Positions 8,865-19,542 of a stretch of 64,000 bases of DNA are shown piece after piece (the first letter of the stretch is position 1; each line of letters starts with the position of its first letter). This DNA is from Carnobacterium sp. 17-4 (lineage in GTDB: Bacteria > Bacillota > Bacilli > Lactobacillales > Carnobacteriaceae), in the NCBI RefSeq assembly GCF_000195575.1, contig NC_015391.1, forward strand, positions 2,468,363-2,532,362, read 5' to 3'. A model generated the notes under the pieces. The model saw only the letters and a list, made by a program, of their open reading frames with translations, had not been told where the DNA came from and did no database searches. The position numbers and the translations under genes were made by a program.

Positions 8865-9704
8865 TTAGTGTATAGCTATTGGACTTTCTAAAAATTCTTT
8901 TCTAGGGACAACTCCAAATGCTTCTGCCAAATCTAACAGTTGTTCATCTGTAATAGTCTGTTTTATCCCTCCCTGAGCTTGAACATAAGTGTACACTTCT
9001 GCTGCTTTCTCAGCTGTTTCAATTAATCCATAAACTTCATCCATATCTTTACCGGCACCGTAGATACCATGATGAGGCCACACTACTAGACGTGTTTCTT
9101 TCATTTTTTCAGCTGTCGCTTCTCCAATTTCATTTGTTCCTGGTACTAACCAAGGAATTATAGAAACTCCTTCTGGAAAAACAACTAAACATTCAGTACA
9201 CATCTTCCACAAAGTACGAGTAAATGATTTTTCATCTAAATCATGCGAATAAGTCATTGCTAATAAATGGCTTGCATGACAATGCATAACTATTCGATTG
9301 TTTGGGTCAACAGAAAGACGAGATATGTGAGTCATTAAATGACTTGGCAATTCACTGGTAGGAACAGCTTCATCTTCAAGCCCCCAAAGTAATTCTAGAG
9401 ACCTACCATCTTCTTTAATACGAATCAAGCCGATATTTTTAACTGGGGCATTTTCAACGTTTTTGAAATATTTTCCCGATCCTGTTACTAGAAAGATTTT
9501 TGTGGCTAGCTCACTTGCGTCAAATTGCATTGGAATTTCACGAATAACTTTATTTATATCAATATAAGGAGTGACTTCCTCTTCCTTTAATAAATAACTA
9601 ACATTGCCTCCATTTCGTTCATCCCAACCATGGTTGTACAAGTTTGTTGTCACTTCTATCATTTCTTTTACGAATACTGATTCTAAAATGTCTTTTACTT
9701 TCAT
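8865..9704 (-). CDS. rhaD: L-rhamnulose-1-phosphate aldolase
   Basis: Class II (zinc) aldolase of 279 aa that cleaves rhamnulose-1-phosphate into DHAP and L-lactaldehyde. The N-terminal WDERNGGNVSYL segment, the zinc-binding MHCHASH motif near residue 150 and the later PHHG histidine are all present, matching RhaD. GGAGG lies 11 nt before the ATG. It follows rhaA by 58 bp in the operon. Confidence 0.95.
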   Translation of the reverse strand: MKVKDILESVFVKEMIEVTTNLYNHGWDERNGGNVSYLLKEEEVTPYIDINKVIREIPMQFDASELATKIFLVTGSGKYFKNVENAPVKNIGLIRIKEDGRSLELLWGLEDEAVPTSELPSHLMTHISRLSVDPNNRIVMHCHASHLLAMTYSHDLDEKSFTRTLWKMCTECLVVFPEGVSIIPWLVPGTNEIGEATAEKMKETRLVVWPHHGIYGAGKDMDEVYGLIETAEKAAEVYTYVQAQGGIKQTITDEQLLDLAEAFGVVPRKEFLESPIAIH

Positions 9705-9762
9705 AGTAGTAGTGCCTCCATTTTTTATATTCTAAATATTACGGTTAGCTATCTATATAAAC

Positions 9763-11022
9763 TTAACCACGCTTGTTCAATACGCCATCCTCATATTGTT
9801 GAACTTCATTTAACCAATCCATCCCAACTGGAACATTATTTTTGTAGCAGAAATAATTCCAGACATCTCCATAGGGAAAGTCTTTTAACTCCTCTGTATA
9901 AACCATGCGTGAAGTATAATCAAATTTTAATTCCATATCTTTTAATTCTTGAGTAGGTTCGAGCATCGCTTTAAGTAAAGCTTTTTGTGTATTACGAGTT
10001 CCGACTACCCACGCTGCGATTCGGTTAATCGAAGCATCAAAGAAATCAAGACCGATATTTGTTTTTTCTAAAAGGTTATTGCGAACTAATTCTTTACCAA
10101 TCTCTTGTAATTCATCATCCATAATTACCACATGATCAGAATCCCAACGAACTGGTCGACTAACATGTAACATAATCCCTTTACTAAATAAAGCAACTGA
10201 AGTTAACTTGTTAGAGATTACTTCTGTTGGATGGAAGTGCCCTGCATCCAAACAAATTAGCTTATCGCGAGTCAACCCATAACCCATGTAAAATTCATGA
10301 GAACCTACCGTATAAGCTTCAGCACCTAAACCAAATACTTTACTTTCAACAGCATCTTGTGTAAAGCGTTCATCTATTTCTTCACTAAAAATTTCATCTA
10401 ATGATTCCATCAAGCGCTTTCTCGGACTATAACGATCAATAGGATTATCTTTCATACCATCTGGTACCCAGAAGTTATCGATACTTACTTGACCTAATTC
10501 TTTGCCAAAATATTCAGCAATTTTCCGGCAACGTTTACCATGTTCAATCCAAAAGTTACGAACTTCTTTGTCCGGATGTGCCAACGTGTAACCATCCTTC
10601 ATCATTGGATGTGAAAAGAATGTTGGATTGAAATCAAGTCCTACACCTTGTTCTTTTGCCCAATCTACCCATTTTTTAAAGTGTTTTGGTTCAATTTCGT
10701 TTAAGTCAACTTTTTCGTCTGTATCTAGATACATAGCATGTAGATTCAATTTATGTTTTCCCGGAATAAGTGAATATGCCTTTTCTAAATCTTGTCGTAA
10801 TTGTATTGGGGTATGCGCTGCACCAGGATAATTTCCAGTTGACATAATTCCTCCAGTCAGTTCTCCCTCTGGGTTTAAAAAACCTGTTACATCATCACCT
10901 TGCCAGCAATGCATTGAAATTTTAATGTTTTGTAATTTTTCTAACGCTTTATCAGTATCCACACCTATTTCTGTATATCTTGCTTTTGCATCTTCATAAC
11001 GTTGTTCTACCTTGTTTTCCAT
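9763..11022 (-). CDS. rhaA: L-rhamnose isomerase
   Basis: L-rhamnose isomerase of 419 aa, the normal size, converting L-rhamnose to L-rhamnulose with a divalent metal. Recognisable segments are ISMHCWQGDDVTGF near the N-terminus, DFNPTFFSHP and LDAGHFHPTEVI, which supply metal and substrate ligands. Two ATGs lie six bases apart; the second, at 11022, is preferred because AAGGAG stands 7 nt before it while the ATG at 11028 directly abuts the ribosome binding site. Confidence 0.95.
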   Translation of the reverse strand: MENKVEQRYEDAKARYTEIGVDTDKALEKLQNIKISMHCWQGDDVTGFLNPEGELTGGIMSTGNYPGAAHTPIQLRQDLEKAYSLIPGKHKLNLHAMYLDTDEKVDLNEIEPKHFKKWVDWAKEQGVGLDFNPTFFSHPMMKDGYTLAHPDKEVRNFWIEHGKRCRKIAEYFGKELGQVSIDNFWVPDGMKDNPIDRYSPRKRLMESLDEIFSEEIDERFTQDAVESKVFGLGAEAYTVGSHEFYMGYGLTRDKLICLDAGHFHPTEVISNKLTSVALFSKGIMLHVSRPVRWDSDHVVIMDDELQEIGKELVRNNLLEKTNIGLDFFDASINRIAAWVVGTRNTQKALLKAMLEPTQELKDMELKFDYTSRMVYTEELKDFPYGDVWNYFCYKNNVPVGMDWLNEVQQYEDGVLNKRG

Positions 11023-11034
11023 TTTCATTCTCCT

Positions 11035-12498
11035 TTAAACTAATTGTTTTTTATCAATAAAATTTTTATAACCTTTAATTGCTTCCTTAATTTCTAAAGG
11101 ATTCTTCGGAAAATAACGTTCTAAATCTACCGAGTTTCGGATATCTTCTCGTGCTTGTTCTAAAGTGCCGTATCCTTGCGTAGCAATCATTTGCACTATT
11201 AAATTACCAATTGCAGTTGCTTCCACTGGACCTGCTTCCACTTCGATATTACATATGTCAGCTGTTAATTGGTTCAAAAATTTATTGTTTGAACCCCCAC
11301 CTACTATATGAAGCTTAGAAAGGTTACGTCCAGTGATCTTTTCTAGATTTTCCAGTTCCACCGCATAACACAATGCCAAGTTATCATAAATACAACGAGC
11401 CAACTCTCCTGGTGTTTCAGGAATTTTTTGACCCGTTTCGCGACAATATGTTTGTAGCTCTTCAATCATATTTTTTGGATTTAAGAAGCGACTGTCATTC
11501 ACATTGATAAATTGTTGGAATGCTGCTTCTTGACTGGCCATTTTTGCTAATTCTGCATAACTGTATTTATAATCTTGCATCCTCGCTACTTCTTGAATCA
11601 ACCACATTCCCATAATGTTTTTAAGAAAGCGTATGGTTCCTTGAACTCCCCACTCATTTGTAAAATTGGAATCAAAGGCTTCTTTGGTCGCTATCCCTTC
11701 AGGAATTTCTACACCCATCAATGACCAAGTACCTGAACTAATATAGGCCCATTCTTCTCCTTCACCTGGTGTTCCCACTACAGCAGAAGCTGTATCATGA
11801 GAAGCAACATTAATGAAAGTAACTTTTGGTAAATCATAGTTAGGAAATTTATCATATTGAATCTCACCTAATATTTGTCCTGGCTCTGTCAGGGGTGGGA
11901 AAATTTCTTCATCTATTCCTAAGACATCTAACACATCACTGTCCAATTTACGAGATTTCAAATTCAGCAGTTGCATAGTTGAAGCATTTGTCTTTTCTGT
12001 TACTGCTTTACCTGTAAAGATGTAACCCAAAAGATCAGGTATCAATAATAATTTATCTGCTCTTCCCAATTTTTCTTTATCTTCTACGAAGAGTTGAAAT
12101 ACTGTGTTGAAGGGTTGCAATTGAATACCAGTTTTTTTGTATAAATTTTCTAATGACATTTTTGAAGTAAAATCTTGTAAAACACTTTTAGTACGGCTAT
12201 CTCGATAGCTGACAGGATCACTTAAAAAGCTATTATTTTCACCAACTAAGGCATAATCAACACCCCAAGTATCAATGCCTACATAACATTCATTAATGCC
12301 TTTTCTCTTTACTTCTACTAAACCATTCAAGATTTCAGAAACAAGATTGTTAAAGTTCCAGTAGTCAGTTCCGTCCTTATCTTGAAACTCATTTTTAAAA
12401 CGATGAATCTCTTCTAGTTTAAATCCACCTAAATTTTGAAAGTTCGCGTGAATCAATCGACCACTAGAAGCACCAATATCAATTGCAATGTAATCCAC
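11035..12498 (-). CDS. rhaB: L-rhamnulokinase
   Basis: FGGY-family carbohydrate kinase of 487 aa phosphorylating L-rhamnulose at C1. N-terminal ATP-binding AIDIGASSGR, DTWGVDYAL, the catalytic-region ASHDTASAVVG near residue 230 and HIVGGGSNNKFLNQLTAD near 390 are clear. The start is GTG at 12498, with AGGAGG 8 nt upstream. It is the first gene of the rhamnose operon and is divergent from the AraC-type regulator. Confidence 0.95.
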   Translation of the reverse strand: MDYIAIDIGASSGRLIHANFQNLGGFKLEEIHRFKNEFQDKDGTDYWNFNNLVSEILNGLVEVKRKGINECYVGIDTWGVDYALVGENNSFLSDPVSYRDSRTKSVLQDFTSKMSLENLYKKTGIQLQPFNTVFQLFVEDKEKLGRADKLLLIPDLLGYIFTGKAVTEKTNASTMQLLNLKSRKLDSDVLDVLGIDEEIFPPLTEPGQILGEIQYDKFPNYDLPKVTFINVASHDTASAVVGTPGEGEEWAYISSGTWSLMGVEIPEGIATKEAFDSNFTNEWGVQGTIRFLKNIMGMWLIQEVARMQDYKYSYAELAKMASQEAAFQQFINVNDSRFLNPKNMIEELQTYCRETGQKIPETPGELARCIYDNLALCYAVELENLEKITGRNLSKLHIVGGGSNNKFLNQLTADICNIEVEAGPVEATAIGNLIVQMIATQGYGTLEQAREDIRNSVDLERYFPKNPLEIKEAIKGYKNFIDKKQLV

Positions 12499-12958
12499 TA
12501 CTATTTCCTCCTAGAATTATTTTAGTTAAAACTCATATTTAAGCCACTAGTATCCGCTCCTCTTTTTAATAGCTAGTATTGTGATGATAATCACTAGTAT
12601 TATCATCTGAAAAAAAACAAACCTGGTAAAGTAGTTAACTTTAATTTCTTAAAGATTAGACAGAATAAGAAACCTGTGTGCATGGTTGTAACCTACATGA
12701 AAAATAATAATGTATTGCAGGAGAAGATATTCCTATATGACTAGTTGTAAAAAAAAGTAACGTTTTTACAGACATTATCATATGAAAAATATATATACGG
12801 ACAACTGAGGAACTCTCTTAAATATCCTGCCAACATTGATAAGGAGACAGTTGTTCTCTTGCATTCATGTTATCTCTTTGATACACTTACAGTATAGAAC
12901 GCTTACATCAGGCAAACAATATCAAAAAGTCATACTATAAGTATCACTTTTACAGGGG
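12499..12958. promoter_or_regulatory. Divergent rhaB / rhaR control region with a palindrome and repeated CTAGTAT
   Basis: 460-bp gene-free gap between the divergent rhamnose genes. It contains a perfect inverted repeat GATGATAA / TTATCATC at 12583-12607 (9-bp spacer) and three copies of CTAGTAT at 12547, 12573 and 12594. These are plausible sites for the AraC-type regulator, 50-110 bp from rhaB. AACGCTTACA at 12899-12908 resembles half of a catabolite-response element but has too many mismatches to call. No confident -35/-10 pair was placed. Confidence 0.5.
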
Positions 12959-13948
12959 ATGATGATATTGAAAGATAACATTGAAGACTTTTTTTCACCT
13001 TTGGATCTACTAGAGACCAAGCAGAAAAGAACAGGAAAATTCATTGAAGAATTTACAGAAGAATACGAGATAGAAAAACAGTTACATTTAGTTATTCGCG
13101 AAAAATTGTTTTATGATTCACAAAGTATTATTATTAGAAAACACCGTAGATTTGCTTCTTATCCATTACATTCTCATCAATTTTTGGAATTCAATTACAT
13201 GCTTTCTGGTCAATCTAAGCAAATAGTCAACGGGGAAAAAATTATTTTAAAAGAGAAACAAGTTCTTCTTTTAGATACTAATAGCAAACATGAGTTACTG
13301 CCATTAGGTGAAAAAGACTTATTAATCAACTTTTTATTCCGTACAAGTGATATGAATATTGATATGCTTAAAAATATTGATAACCAAAATTCCAGTCTTA
13401 CTTATAATTTTTTGATGAGCGCTATTTTAGGCTCAGGTTATCAAGATAATTTTTTGATCTTAGATATTAATAATCACTTAGAAATACAAATAACTTTTGA
13501 ACAAATGATTGTTGAATTCTTTTCTCAACATAATTTAACAAAAGAATTGCTAAACTCATACTCTCAAGTTCTATTTTTACAACTTTCTCGAGTTTATCAT
13601 TCACAACTGTCTAAAATTTATGAGGGTATTACTAATGTTGATTTACCTCTGAGAGTTCTTCAAAAAATTGAGAACAACTATCGAGACATCACTTTATCAA
13701 GTCTAGCAGCTGAATTGGGATATAATAAAAATTATTTATCGAATACAATCAAAGAAAAAACAGGTAAAAATTTTAAAGAATTGGTCACTGAACAACGTTT
13801 GAAAGAAGCTCATAGATTAATTCTTTCAACAAATGCAAATATCGAGTCAATTGCAGAATATGTAGGATATTTTAATAAAACACAGTTTTACAAAAAATAT
13901 CGAGAATATTTTGAAACCACTCCAAATAAGGTAAGAAATTTAAGATAA
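12959..13948 (+). CDS. AraC-family regulator of the rhamnose operon
   Basis: Protein of about 329 aa with an N-terminal cupin-like sensory region (YPLHSHQFLEFNYMLSG near residues 62-80) and a C-terminal AraC double helix-turn-helix (about 230-329). The latter contains LAAELGYNKNYLSNTIKEKTG and the family ending IAEYVGYFNKTQFYKKYREYFETTPNKVR. Divergence from rhaBAD-type genes suggests it is the rhamnose activator. The exact start is uncertain: ATG at 12959 or 12962, or TTG at 12968, which has the best spacing (9 nt) from AGGGG. Confidence 0.85.
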   Translation: MMILKDNIEDFFSPLDLLETKQKRTGKFIEEFTEEYEIEKQLHLVIREKLFYDSQSIIIRKHRRFASYPLHSHQFLEFNYMLSGQSKQIVNGEKIILKEKQVLLLDTNSKHELLPLGEKDLLINFLFRTSDMNIDMLKNIDNQNSSLTYNFLMSAILGSGYQDNFLILDINNHLEIQITFEQMIVEFFSQHNLTKELLNSYSQVLFLQLSRVYHSQLSKIYEGITNVDLPLRVLQKIENNYRDITLSSLAAELGYNKNYLSNTIKEKTGKNFKELVTEQRLKEAHRLILSTNANIESIAEYVGYFNKTQFYKKYREYFETTPNKVRNLR

Positions 13949-14109
13949 TCCCTTATAATAGTATTTCCTAGTCAATTTAAAAATAAAGCTTTTCGGGTTT
14001 GTTTATAACTTTCTAAACTAGATGAATTATTCTATGATTTTAGTGACCGTGAATCCGACTACTCCTTGCGTTTTATCGATTTTAGCATAATCGTCATCTT
14101 TAAAGCATC

Positions 14110-14494
14110 AATTTACGAGTTCAACAATCCAGCTGGAAACCCATAAACCTGTTTCACTCCTCAGCTTTCAAATACCTTGATAGCAGCTGAAGTTCAAAAA
14201 GTACTTCCAAACTCTAAAGTATTGAAAGCTTTCAATACAACTTTTGCTGGAACTTTAACAAGCAAAACTATTGGTGAGGATTACCAAACAACTGTTTTAG
14301 TTGCAGATGACGACGCTGACGCTAAGAATCAAATTTTTGATGCTCTAGATGGTAGTGGTTTAGCAACTCTTGATGCTGATTCTTTGAAGAGAGCATGCGA
14401 ATTGGAAGCTTTAGGATTCCTACAATTGACTCTAGATGGTTCTGAAAAATTAGCTGGAATGGTGGCTTTGGACTTTTTAATTAATTGTAAGTAA
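14110..14494 (+). pseudogene. Remnant of an F420-reductase-like dinucleotide-binding protein
   Basis: In-frame fragment with the family-typical core PNSKVLKAFNTTFAGTL, followed by LDGSGLATLDADSLKRACELEALGFLQLTL. The N-terminal Rossmann motif expected before it is missing, an in-frame TAA stands near 14133 between a residual NPAGNP stretch and the core, and the C-terminus is short. The 105-codon open part begins with a TTG at 14177 without a proper ribosome binding site. I read it as a decayed gene, not a functional enzyme. Confidence 0.6.
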
Positions 14495-14495
14495 T

Positions 14496-14530
14496 AGAAG
14501 CGTTCTACATTTTTGTAGAGCGCTTCTTTA
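14496..14530 (+). terminator. Terminator after the dinucleotide-binding remnant
   Basis: AGAAGCGTTCTACA / TGTAGAGCGCTTCT hairpin (one G-U pair) with a 4-nt loop followed by TTTATTT. It starts just after the stop of the remnant, showing this was once a normal transcription unit. Confidence 0.8.
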
Positions 14531-15154
14531 TTTGGATTCCATTTACAATCCAGATAAAAAAGGACTCTGCCGCTGTTTAATCAGTAGAGCCCTTTTTTTG
14601 ATCAATACATGATTTCATTTATTGAATTAAATACTTGATCGTGATCTCTATATTTCTTCTTGCACGATAAAAGGTCATCTCTTAGTTTACGTAAATGTTT
14701 TTTTCAAGTGCTATCTTTTTTGCTTTTTTGGATTCTTACTTGGGGCTTCTTTGCTTCATTGACAAGCAATGCCATCCAACTAATCGAATTTCGCAGAGCA
14801 ATCACAATCGTTTAGAAAGGAAAGGAAAAGAGCTATTTCATTTCGTTATTTTGCCAGCCCTGTTAAAAACCACATTAAATGATGCAAAAGACATCCACCG
14901 TTCAAAAGTTGAACGGTGGACATCTTTTGTGCCTCTATACAGAATATCTGGTAGTTATAAAGCGATGAAAGGGTTTTAGGACGAAAATGTCCCCTTGTTA
15001 TTTGCTTTCAGGTTTAATTTTATTGGATGACAGCAAAAACACGGACGTTTTTCGTAATAAACGCCCTATTTTTATTTTTTAAAGGCGGTATACTTGGTAA
15101 GTACTGATCAGGAACCACAAAAATAGGATATAAAAATTAAAAGGAGGACAAAAG
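14531..15154. other. Gene-poor 620-bp stretch with two further hairpins
   Basis: No convincing gene. A weak terminator-like hairpin AAAAAAGGACTC / GAGCCCTTTTTT spans 14555-14597. A strong inverted repeat CCACCGTTCAA / TTGAACGGTGG lies at 14894-14918 inside a longer mirrored AAAAGA...TCTTTT stem (14886-14928). An open frame at 14695-14979 crosses this hairpin, has no ribosome binding site and resembles nothing known. The promoter and leader of kdgT should lie near 15000-15140. Confidence 0.5.
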
Positions 15155-16096
15155 ATGGTAAAGTTTATGAGTAGAATCCCGGCCGGAACATTTTTGGTCC
15201 CGATGATATTAAGCGCCCTCGTATATACGATATGGCCAAACTTATTTAGTAACCTTGGTGGAGTGACAGATGCTTTCCTTGGTGGGAGCGGAACAGCTTT
15301 TATAATAGGAATGCTGAGTTTTGTTTCGGGAATGGGCATTAATTTCAAAACGATTGGGAAACTCCTTAAACATCATGGAGTGTTATTGCTCGTGAAGTTC
15401 ATTTTATGTGTAGTATTAGGCTTGTTATATGTTACATTCTTTGGACAATCGGGTATTTTTGGCATTAGTGCATTGGCTTTTATTGTAGCCCTTTGTAGTA
15501 TTAATCCAGCTCTTTACATTTCACTGACAAAGGATTTTGGAGACGAAATCGACGTAGCTGCATTTGGATTAATAGGATTATTCGGAATCCCGGCAGCTCC
15601 AATGTTTATTTATGCGATTTCTGGTCAAGGTGCCATCGATTGGATGCCAATTATTTCAACAATCTTGCCACTTATTTTAGGGATTATTTTAGGTAATTTA
15701 GACAAAGACTTTCCGAAGTTGTTTGGTCCTGCAATTGGTGTACTGCTTCCGATACTTGGCTGGAACATTGGTCAAGGGATGAACTTGATTGAAGGAGTGC
15801 AATCCGGAGTTTATGGATTGCTTCTTGTTTTTGTATTCTATTTCTTCATGAGTCCGTTATATCTAACCGATAAGAATTTATTAAAGAAAGATGGAGTAGT
15901 AGGATTATCCATGACGTCTGTGGCAGGAGTTTCAGCGTCCTTCCCAGCAATCATTGCTCAAGCGAATCCTGCTCTATCTCCTTTTGTGGCAGGAGCCACA
16001 GCACAAATTGTTACGGCAACAATCATTACAGCCTTGCTGACACCTGTGCTTGTTCGTAAGGTATACAACAAAGAACACTCTGTCGTTTCTAAATAA
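15155..16096 (+). CDS. kdgT: 2-keto-3-deoxygluconate permease
   Basis: KdgT-family proton symporter of 313 aa with about ten membrane segments. Recognisable family stretches are IPAGTFLVPM at the N-terminus, the GGSGTAFIIGMLSFVSGMGI region, CSINPALYISLTKDFGD in the middle, and TSVAGVSASFPAIIAQANP near residue 265. AAAGGAGG 8 nt before the ATG supports the start. It stands alone, about 11 kb from the eda-kdgK operon it would serve functionally; the rhamnose operon lies between them. Confidence 0.92.
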   Translation: MVKFMSRIPAGTFLVPMILSALVYTIWPNLFSNLGGVTDAFLGGSGTAFIIGMLSFVSGMGINFKTIGKLLKHHGVLLLVKFILCVVLGLLYVTFFGQSGIFGISALAFIVALCSINPALYISLTKDFGDEIDVAAFGLIGLFGIPAAPMFIYAISGQGAIDWMPIISTILPLILGIILGNLDKDFPKLFGPAIGVLLPILGWNIGQGMNLIEGVQSGVYGLLLVFVFYFFMSPLYLTDKNLLKKDGVVGLSMTSVAGVSASFPAIIAQANPALSPFVAGATAQIVTATIITALLTPVLVRKVYNKEHSVVSK

Positions 16097-16105
16097 ATAT
16101 TACTA

Positions 16106-16178
16106 TGAAGAGGCTGGGACAAAACCTCCCAGTAGCTGAAAAACGGTAATTGCAAAAATGCAATTACCGTTTTTTGTC
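16106..16178 (+). repeat. GGCTGGGACAAAA-type intergenic repeat element with terminator hairpin
   Basis: After kdgT, AGGCTGGGACAAAACC forms a small CTGGGA/TCCCAG stem. It is followed by a long perfect hairpin AAAACGGTAATTGCA / TGCAATTACCGTTTT ending in six T residues (about 16137-16177). From memory, similar GAGGCTGGGACAAAA segments recur between genes in Lactobacillales; that was not checked. The hairpin would terminate kdgT transcription. Confidence 0.65.
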
Positions 16179-16443
16179 TATTCTAAGTAATTAAGTAAGT
16201 TCTTTAGATTAACTGATCTTTATTTTTCTATATTTCTTGAAATTATTGGCCCTAAAGGCGAAACCGATAGCTTGTCCAAAGCCCTTAAACCCATCTTGCT
16301 ACTGGAAACCGAAAGCATTCTAGTGGTAAGATGAATTTCTGAACGACAGAGAAGAAAAACAGTGAGTGGAACGTTGAGTGAACGAGAGATTTTTGAGGAC
16401 ACTCAGCTGAATTACAACCCGTACAAAAGGAGTTGAACCAGAT

Positions 16444-16623
16444 ATGGAAAAGACAATAAAATCCAGTCGTATACCTTTACTCAGTCATTTAAGCCCGATT
16501 AGGTTTACTCCGAAACAAGCAAATGAACTTAGAGAGTACGAGTTCACGCAAAAAATCGCTGATGGACACCAAGTGCCAATTTACACATATACGGATAAAG
16601 ACCATTACAAAAATTGCGGTTAG
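16444..16623 (+). CDS. Small hypothetical ORF (59 aa)
   Basis: ATG at 16444 preceded by AAAGGAG 10 nt upstream, encoding 59 aa that begin MEKTIKSSRIPLL and are rich in charged and aromatic residues, ending DHYKNCG. I do not recognise it. It could be the N-terminal fragment of a longer gene: another frame (16523-16774) continues with a plausible amino-acid composition, so a frameshift is possible. The preceding 260 bp (16180-16440) contain no gene I can support. Confidence 0.35.
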   Translation: MEKTIKSSRIPLLSHLSPIRFTPKQANELREYEFTQKIADGHQVPIYTYTDKDHYKNCG

Positions 16624-16704
16624 TTTAAAATTAGAACTCACATTCATCGACAAAATAACTAAAGAAGTGGTGGGTTATAGGATGACATTTTTTCGTTCTA
16701 AAAT

Positions 16705-16752
16705 TAAAAGAAGCTCTTTAAACACTCCTTATTCGAGTGTTGAGAGCTTCTT
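16705..16752 (-). terminator. Terminator of the formaldehyde operon
   Basis: AAGAAGCTCT / AGAGCTTCTT arms with an inner ACACTC/GAGTGT pairing. Read on the minus strand the hairpin is followed by TTTTAATTTT. It lies 68 bp beyond the stop of the Gfa-family gene. Confidence 0.8.
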
Positions 16753-16819
16753 AACAAAAAAAACCTATGAATGATTCAATTAAATAAAACTTATCTCTTA
16801 GTATTTGAAAAGGGATTTT

Positions 16820-17401
16820 TTATTCTTGTAGGGTTCCCTTTAGTTCTGCAGTTTTAGATGCGATTAAATCCATTAGCTCAGGAGACAAGGCATCGTAAGT
16901 AGGTAGTCCCATATTATTTAATTCTTTACGGATATCCGCCATGCTAGAAGCTGGTGTCCCTGTTTCGATTACAGATGAAACGAATGCTGCAAATTTTGGT
17001 GCAGACCATCCTTTTTCTTCTGATAATTCTGTATGAACAAAGTCTAAGCCGTAAAATGCATGATCCGTATTTTCTATACGGCCATACATATGAGCACCAC
17101 AATCTTTACAATAATGTCTTTGAATTGCAGCTGTTTCATCAACTATTCCTAACTTATCTTCATTGCTAACAACTTCAACTGTATCACGAGAGACTACAGC
17201 CACTAAAGAAAATCTAGCATTTTCTGGTTTCCAACACTGAGAACAGCCACATGCATGATTGTGTAATGTTTGTGAAGCTACTTTAACTTCTACTTTATTT
17301 GACTCACATAGACACGTTAATGTTCCCCCAACGAATCCTTCTATTACTGGATAATCTTGAATTCCATTATCTAATCTTGGGTGTAATTTAATGTTTGTCA
17401 T
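16820..17401 (-). CDS. gfa: Gfa/CENP-V-family protein, S-(hydroxymethyl)glutathione synthase-like
   Basis: Protein of 193 aa of the glutathione-dependent formaldehyde-activating (Gfa) family, thought to promote or buffer the adduct of formaldehyde with glutathione. Zinc-binding cysteines are visible: CLCES near residue 33, [14 protein letters not shown] near 50, and [12 protein letters not shown] near 95. ATG 17401 is preferred over the GTG at 17410 because AAGGAG stands 8 nt before it. It is the last gene of the adhC-fghA-gfa unit, 5 bp after the hydrolase. Whether it is an enzyme or a glutathione carrier is debated for the family. Confidence 0.85.
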   Translation of the reverse strand: MTNIKLHPRLDNGIQDYPVIEGFVGGTLTCLCESNKVEVKVASQTLHNHACGCSQCWKPENARFSLVAVVSRDTVEVVSNEDKLGIVDETAAIQRHYCKDCGAHMYGRIENTDHAFYGLDFVHTELSEEKGWSAPKFAAFVSSVIETGTPASSMADIRKELNNMGLPTYDALSPELMDLIASKTAELKGTLQE

Positions 17402-17406
17402 ATACT

Positions 17407-18264
17407 TCACTCCTTGGTTTTATTATTTTTCAATTCATTCATATGAAACTCGAGATGCTCTTCTATAAATGTTGAAATTGTATAATAACTATGGTCATGT
17501 CCGTTTTGTATTCGAATATTTAACGGGTAATTACTTTCTTTCGCAGCTTCGACTAGCCTATAAGGCTCTAATTCTCTTTTATAGAACGGGTCTGCATCGC
17601 CTTGATCAATCAAGATTGGTATTTTTTCACCTGAATAGTGCTTCATTAATTCCAATGCATCCCATTCAGCCCAAGTTTCTTTATTCTTTCCGAGATAGTT
17701 TTCAAAAGCTTTTATCCCCCATGGTACTTGGCTAGGATTAACAATTGGTGCAAATGCTGTAATCGATTGGAATCGCTCTGGATTTCGTAATCCTAAAACC
17801 AATGCTCCGTGACCACCCATAGAATGACCTGAAATAAACTCATATCCATTCAAATGAAACTTATCCCGTACTAAAAAAGTTAATTCATGCATTATATAGT
17901 CATACATTTTATAGTGAGAAGCCCACGGTTCTTTAGTAGCATTGATATAAAAGCCTGCTCCTTGCCCTAAATCATAGTCTTCTGAGTCAGCTATATCTTC
18001 ACCCCTCGGACTAGTATCCGGCATAATCATTGCTATTCCCAGACGTGCTGCTGCTCTTTGAGCTCCAGCTTTGTGAGTAAAATTATCATCATTGCACGTT
18101 AACCCTGACAGCCACCATAGCAAAGGCGGTTCAGGATATTTGTCTTTATTTGGTAAAAACAAGCTGAATGTCATCGGACAATCCAATAATTTAGAATTAT
18201 GACGATACTTATACTGTACCCCGTCAAAAATACGATGTTCTTCGAGAAGTTCCATTTCTGACAT
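17407..18264 (-). CDS. S-formylglutathione hydrolase
   Basis: Esterase-D-type alpha/beta hydrolase of 285 aa, hydrolysing S-formylglutathione to formate and glutathione. It has the oxyanion region [15 protein letters not shown], the nucleophile elbow GHSMGGHGA, the acid residue in DQGDADPFY and the catalytic His in NGHDHSYY, all in the order seen in FghA/FrmB. GAGGAGG 7 nt before the ATG fixes the start. It lies between the class III ADH and gfa. Confidence 0.93.
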   Translation of the reverse strand: MSEMELLEEHRIFDGVQYKYRHNSKLLDCPMTFSLFLPNKDKYPEPPLLWWLSGLTCNDDNFTHKAGAQRAAARLGIAMIMPDTSPRGEDIADSEDYDLGQGAGFYINATKEPWASHYKMYDYIMHELTFLVRDKFHLNGYEFISGHSMGGHGALVLGLRNPERFQSITAFAPIVNPSQVPWGIKAFENYLGKNKETWAEWDALELMKHYSGEKIPILIDQGDADPFYKRELEPYRLVEAAKESNYPLNIRIQNGHDHSYYTISTFIEEHLEFHMNELKNNKTKE

Positions 18265-18318
18265 GTCACTTCCTCCTCATTTCTTCTGTTGAAATCCACT
18301 TATCAAGGAATTTAGTTC

Positions 18319-19452
<1,134 letters not shown>

Positions 19453-19454
19453 CT

Positions 19455-19500
19455 ATTGTATTGTATACTGTTAGAAATGTTAATACTGACATTTTTGTCA
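19455..19500 (-). promoter_or_regulatory. adhC promoter with candidate HxlR operator
   Basis: On the minus strand, -35 TTAACA (19478-19483) and -10 TACAAT (19455-19460) are separated by exactly 17 bp. Just upstream lies the inverted repeat TGACA-TTTT-TGTCA at 19487-19500, in the gap shared with the divergent HxlR gene. It is a plausible operator for that regulator; its binding is inferred. Confidence 0.7.
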
Positions 19501-19542
19501 CTAATGAATTTAACAAATAATTCATTTTAAATATGAGAGGAT

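Noticed and set aside
14695-14979. 94-codon open frame on the plus strand
   Set aside because: No ribosome binding site, crosses a strong palindrome, and the translation looks random.
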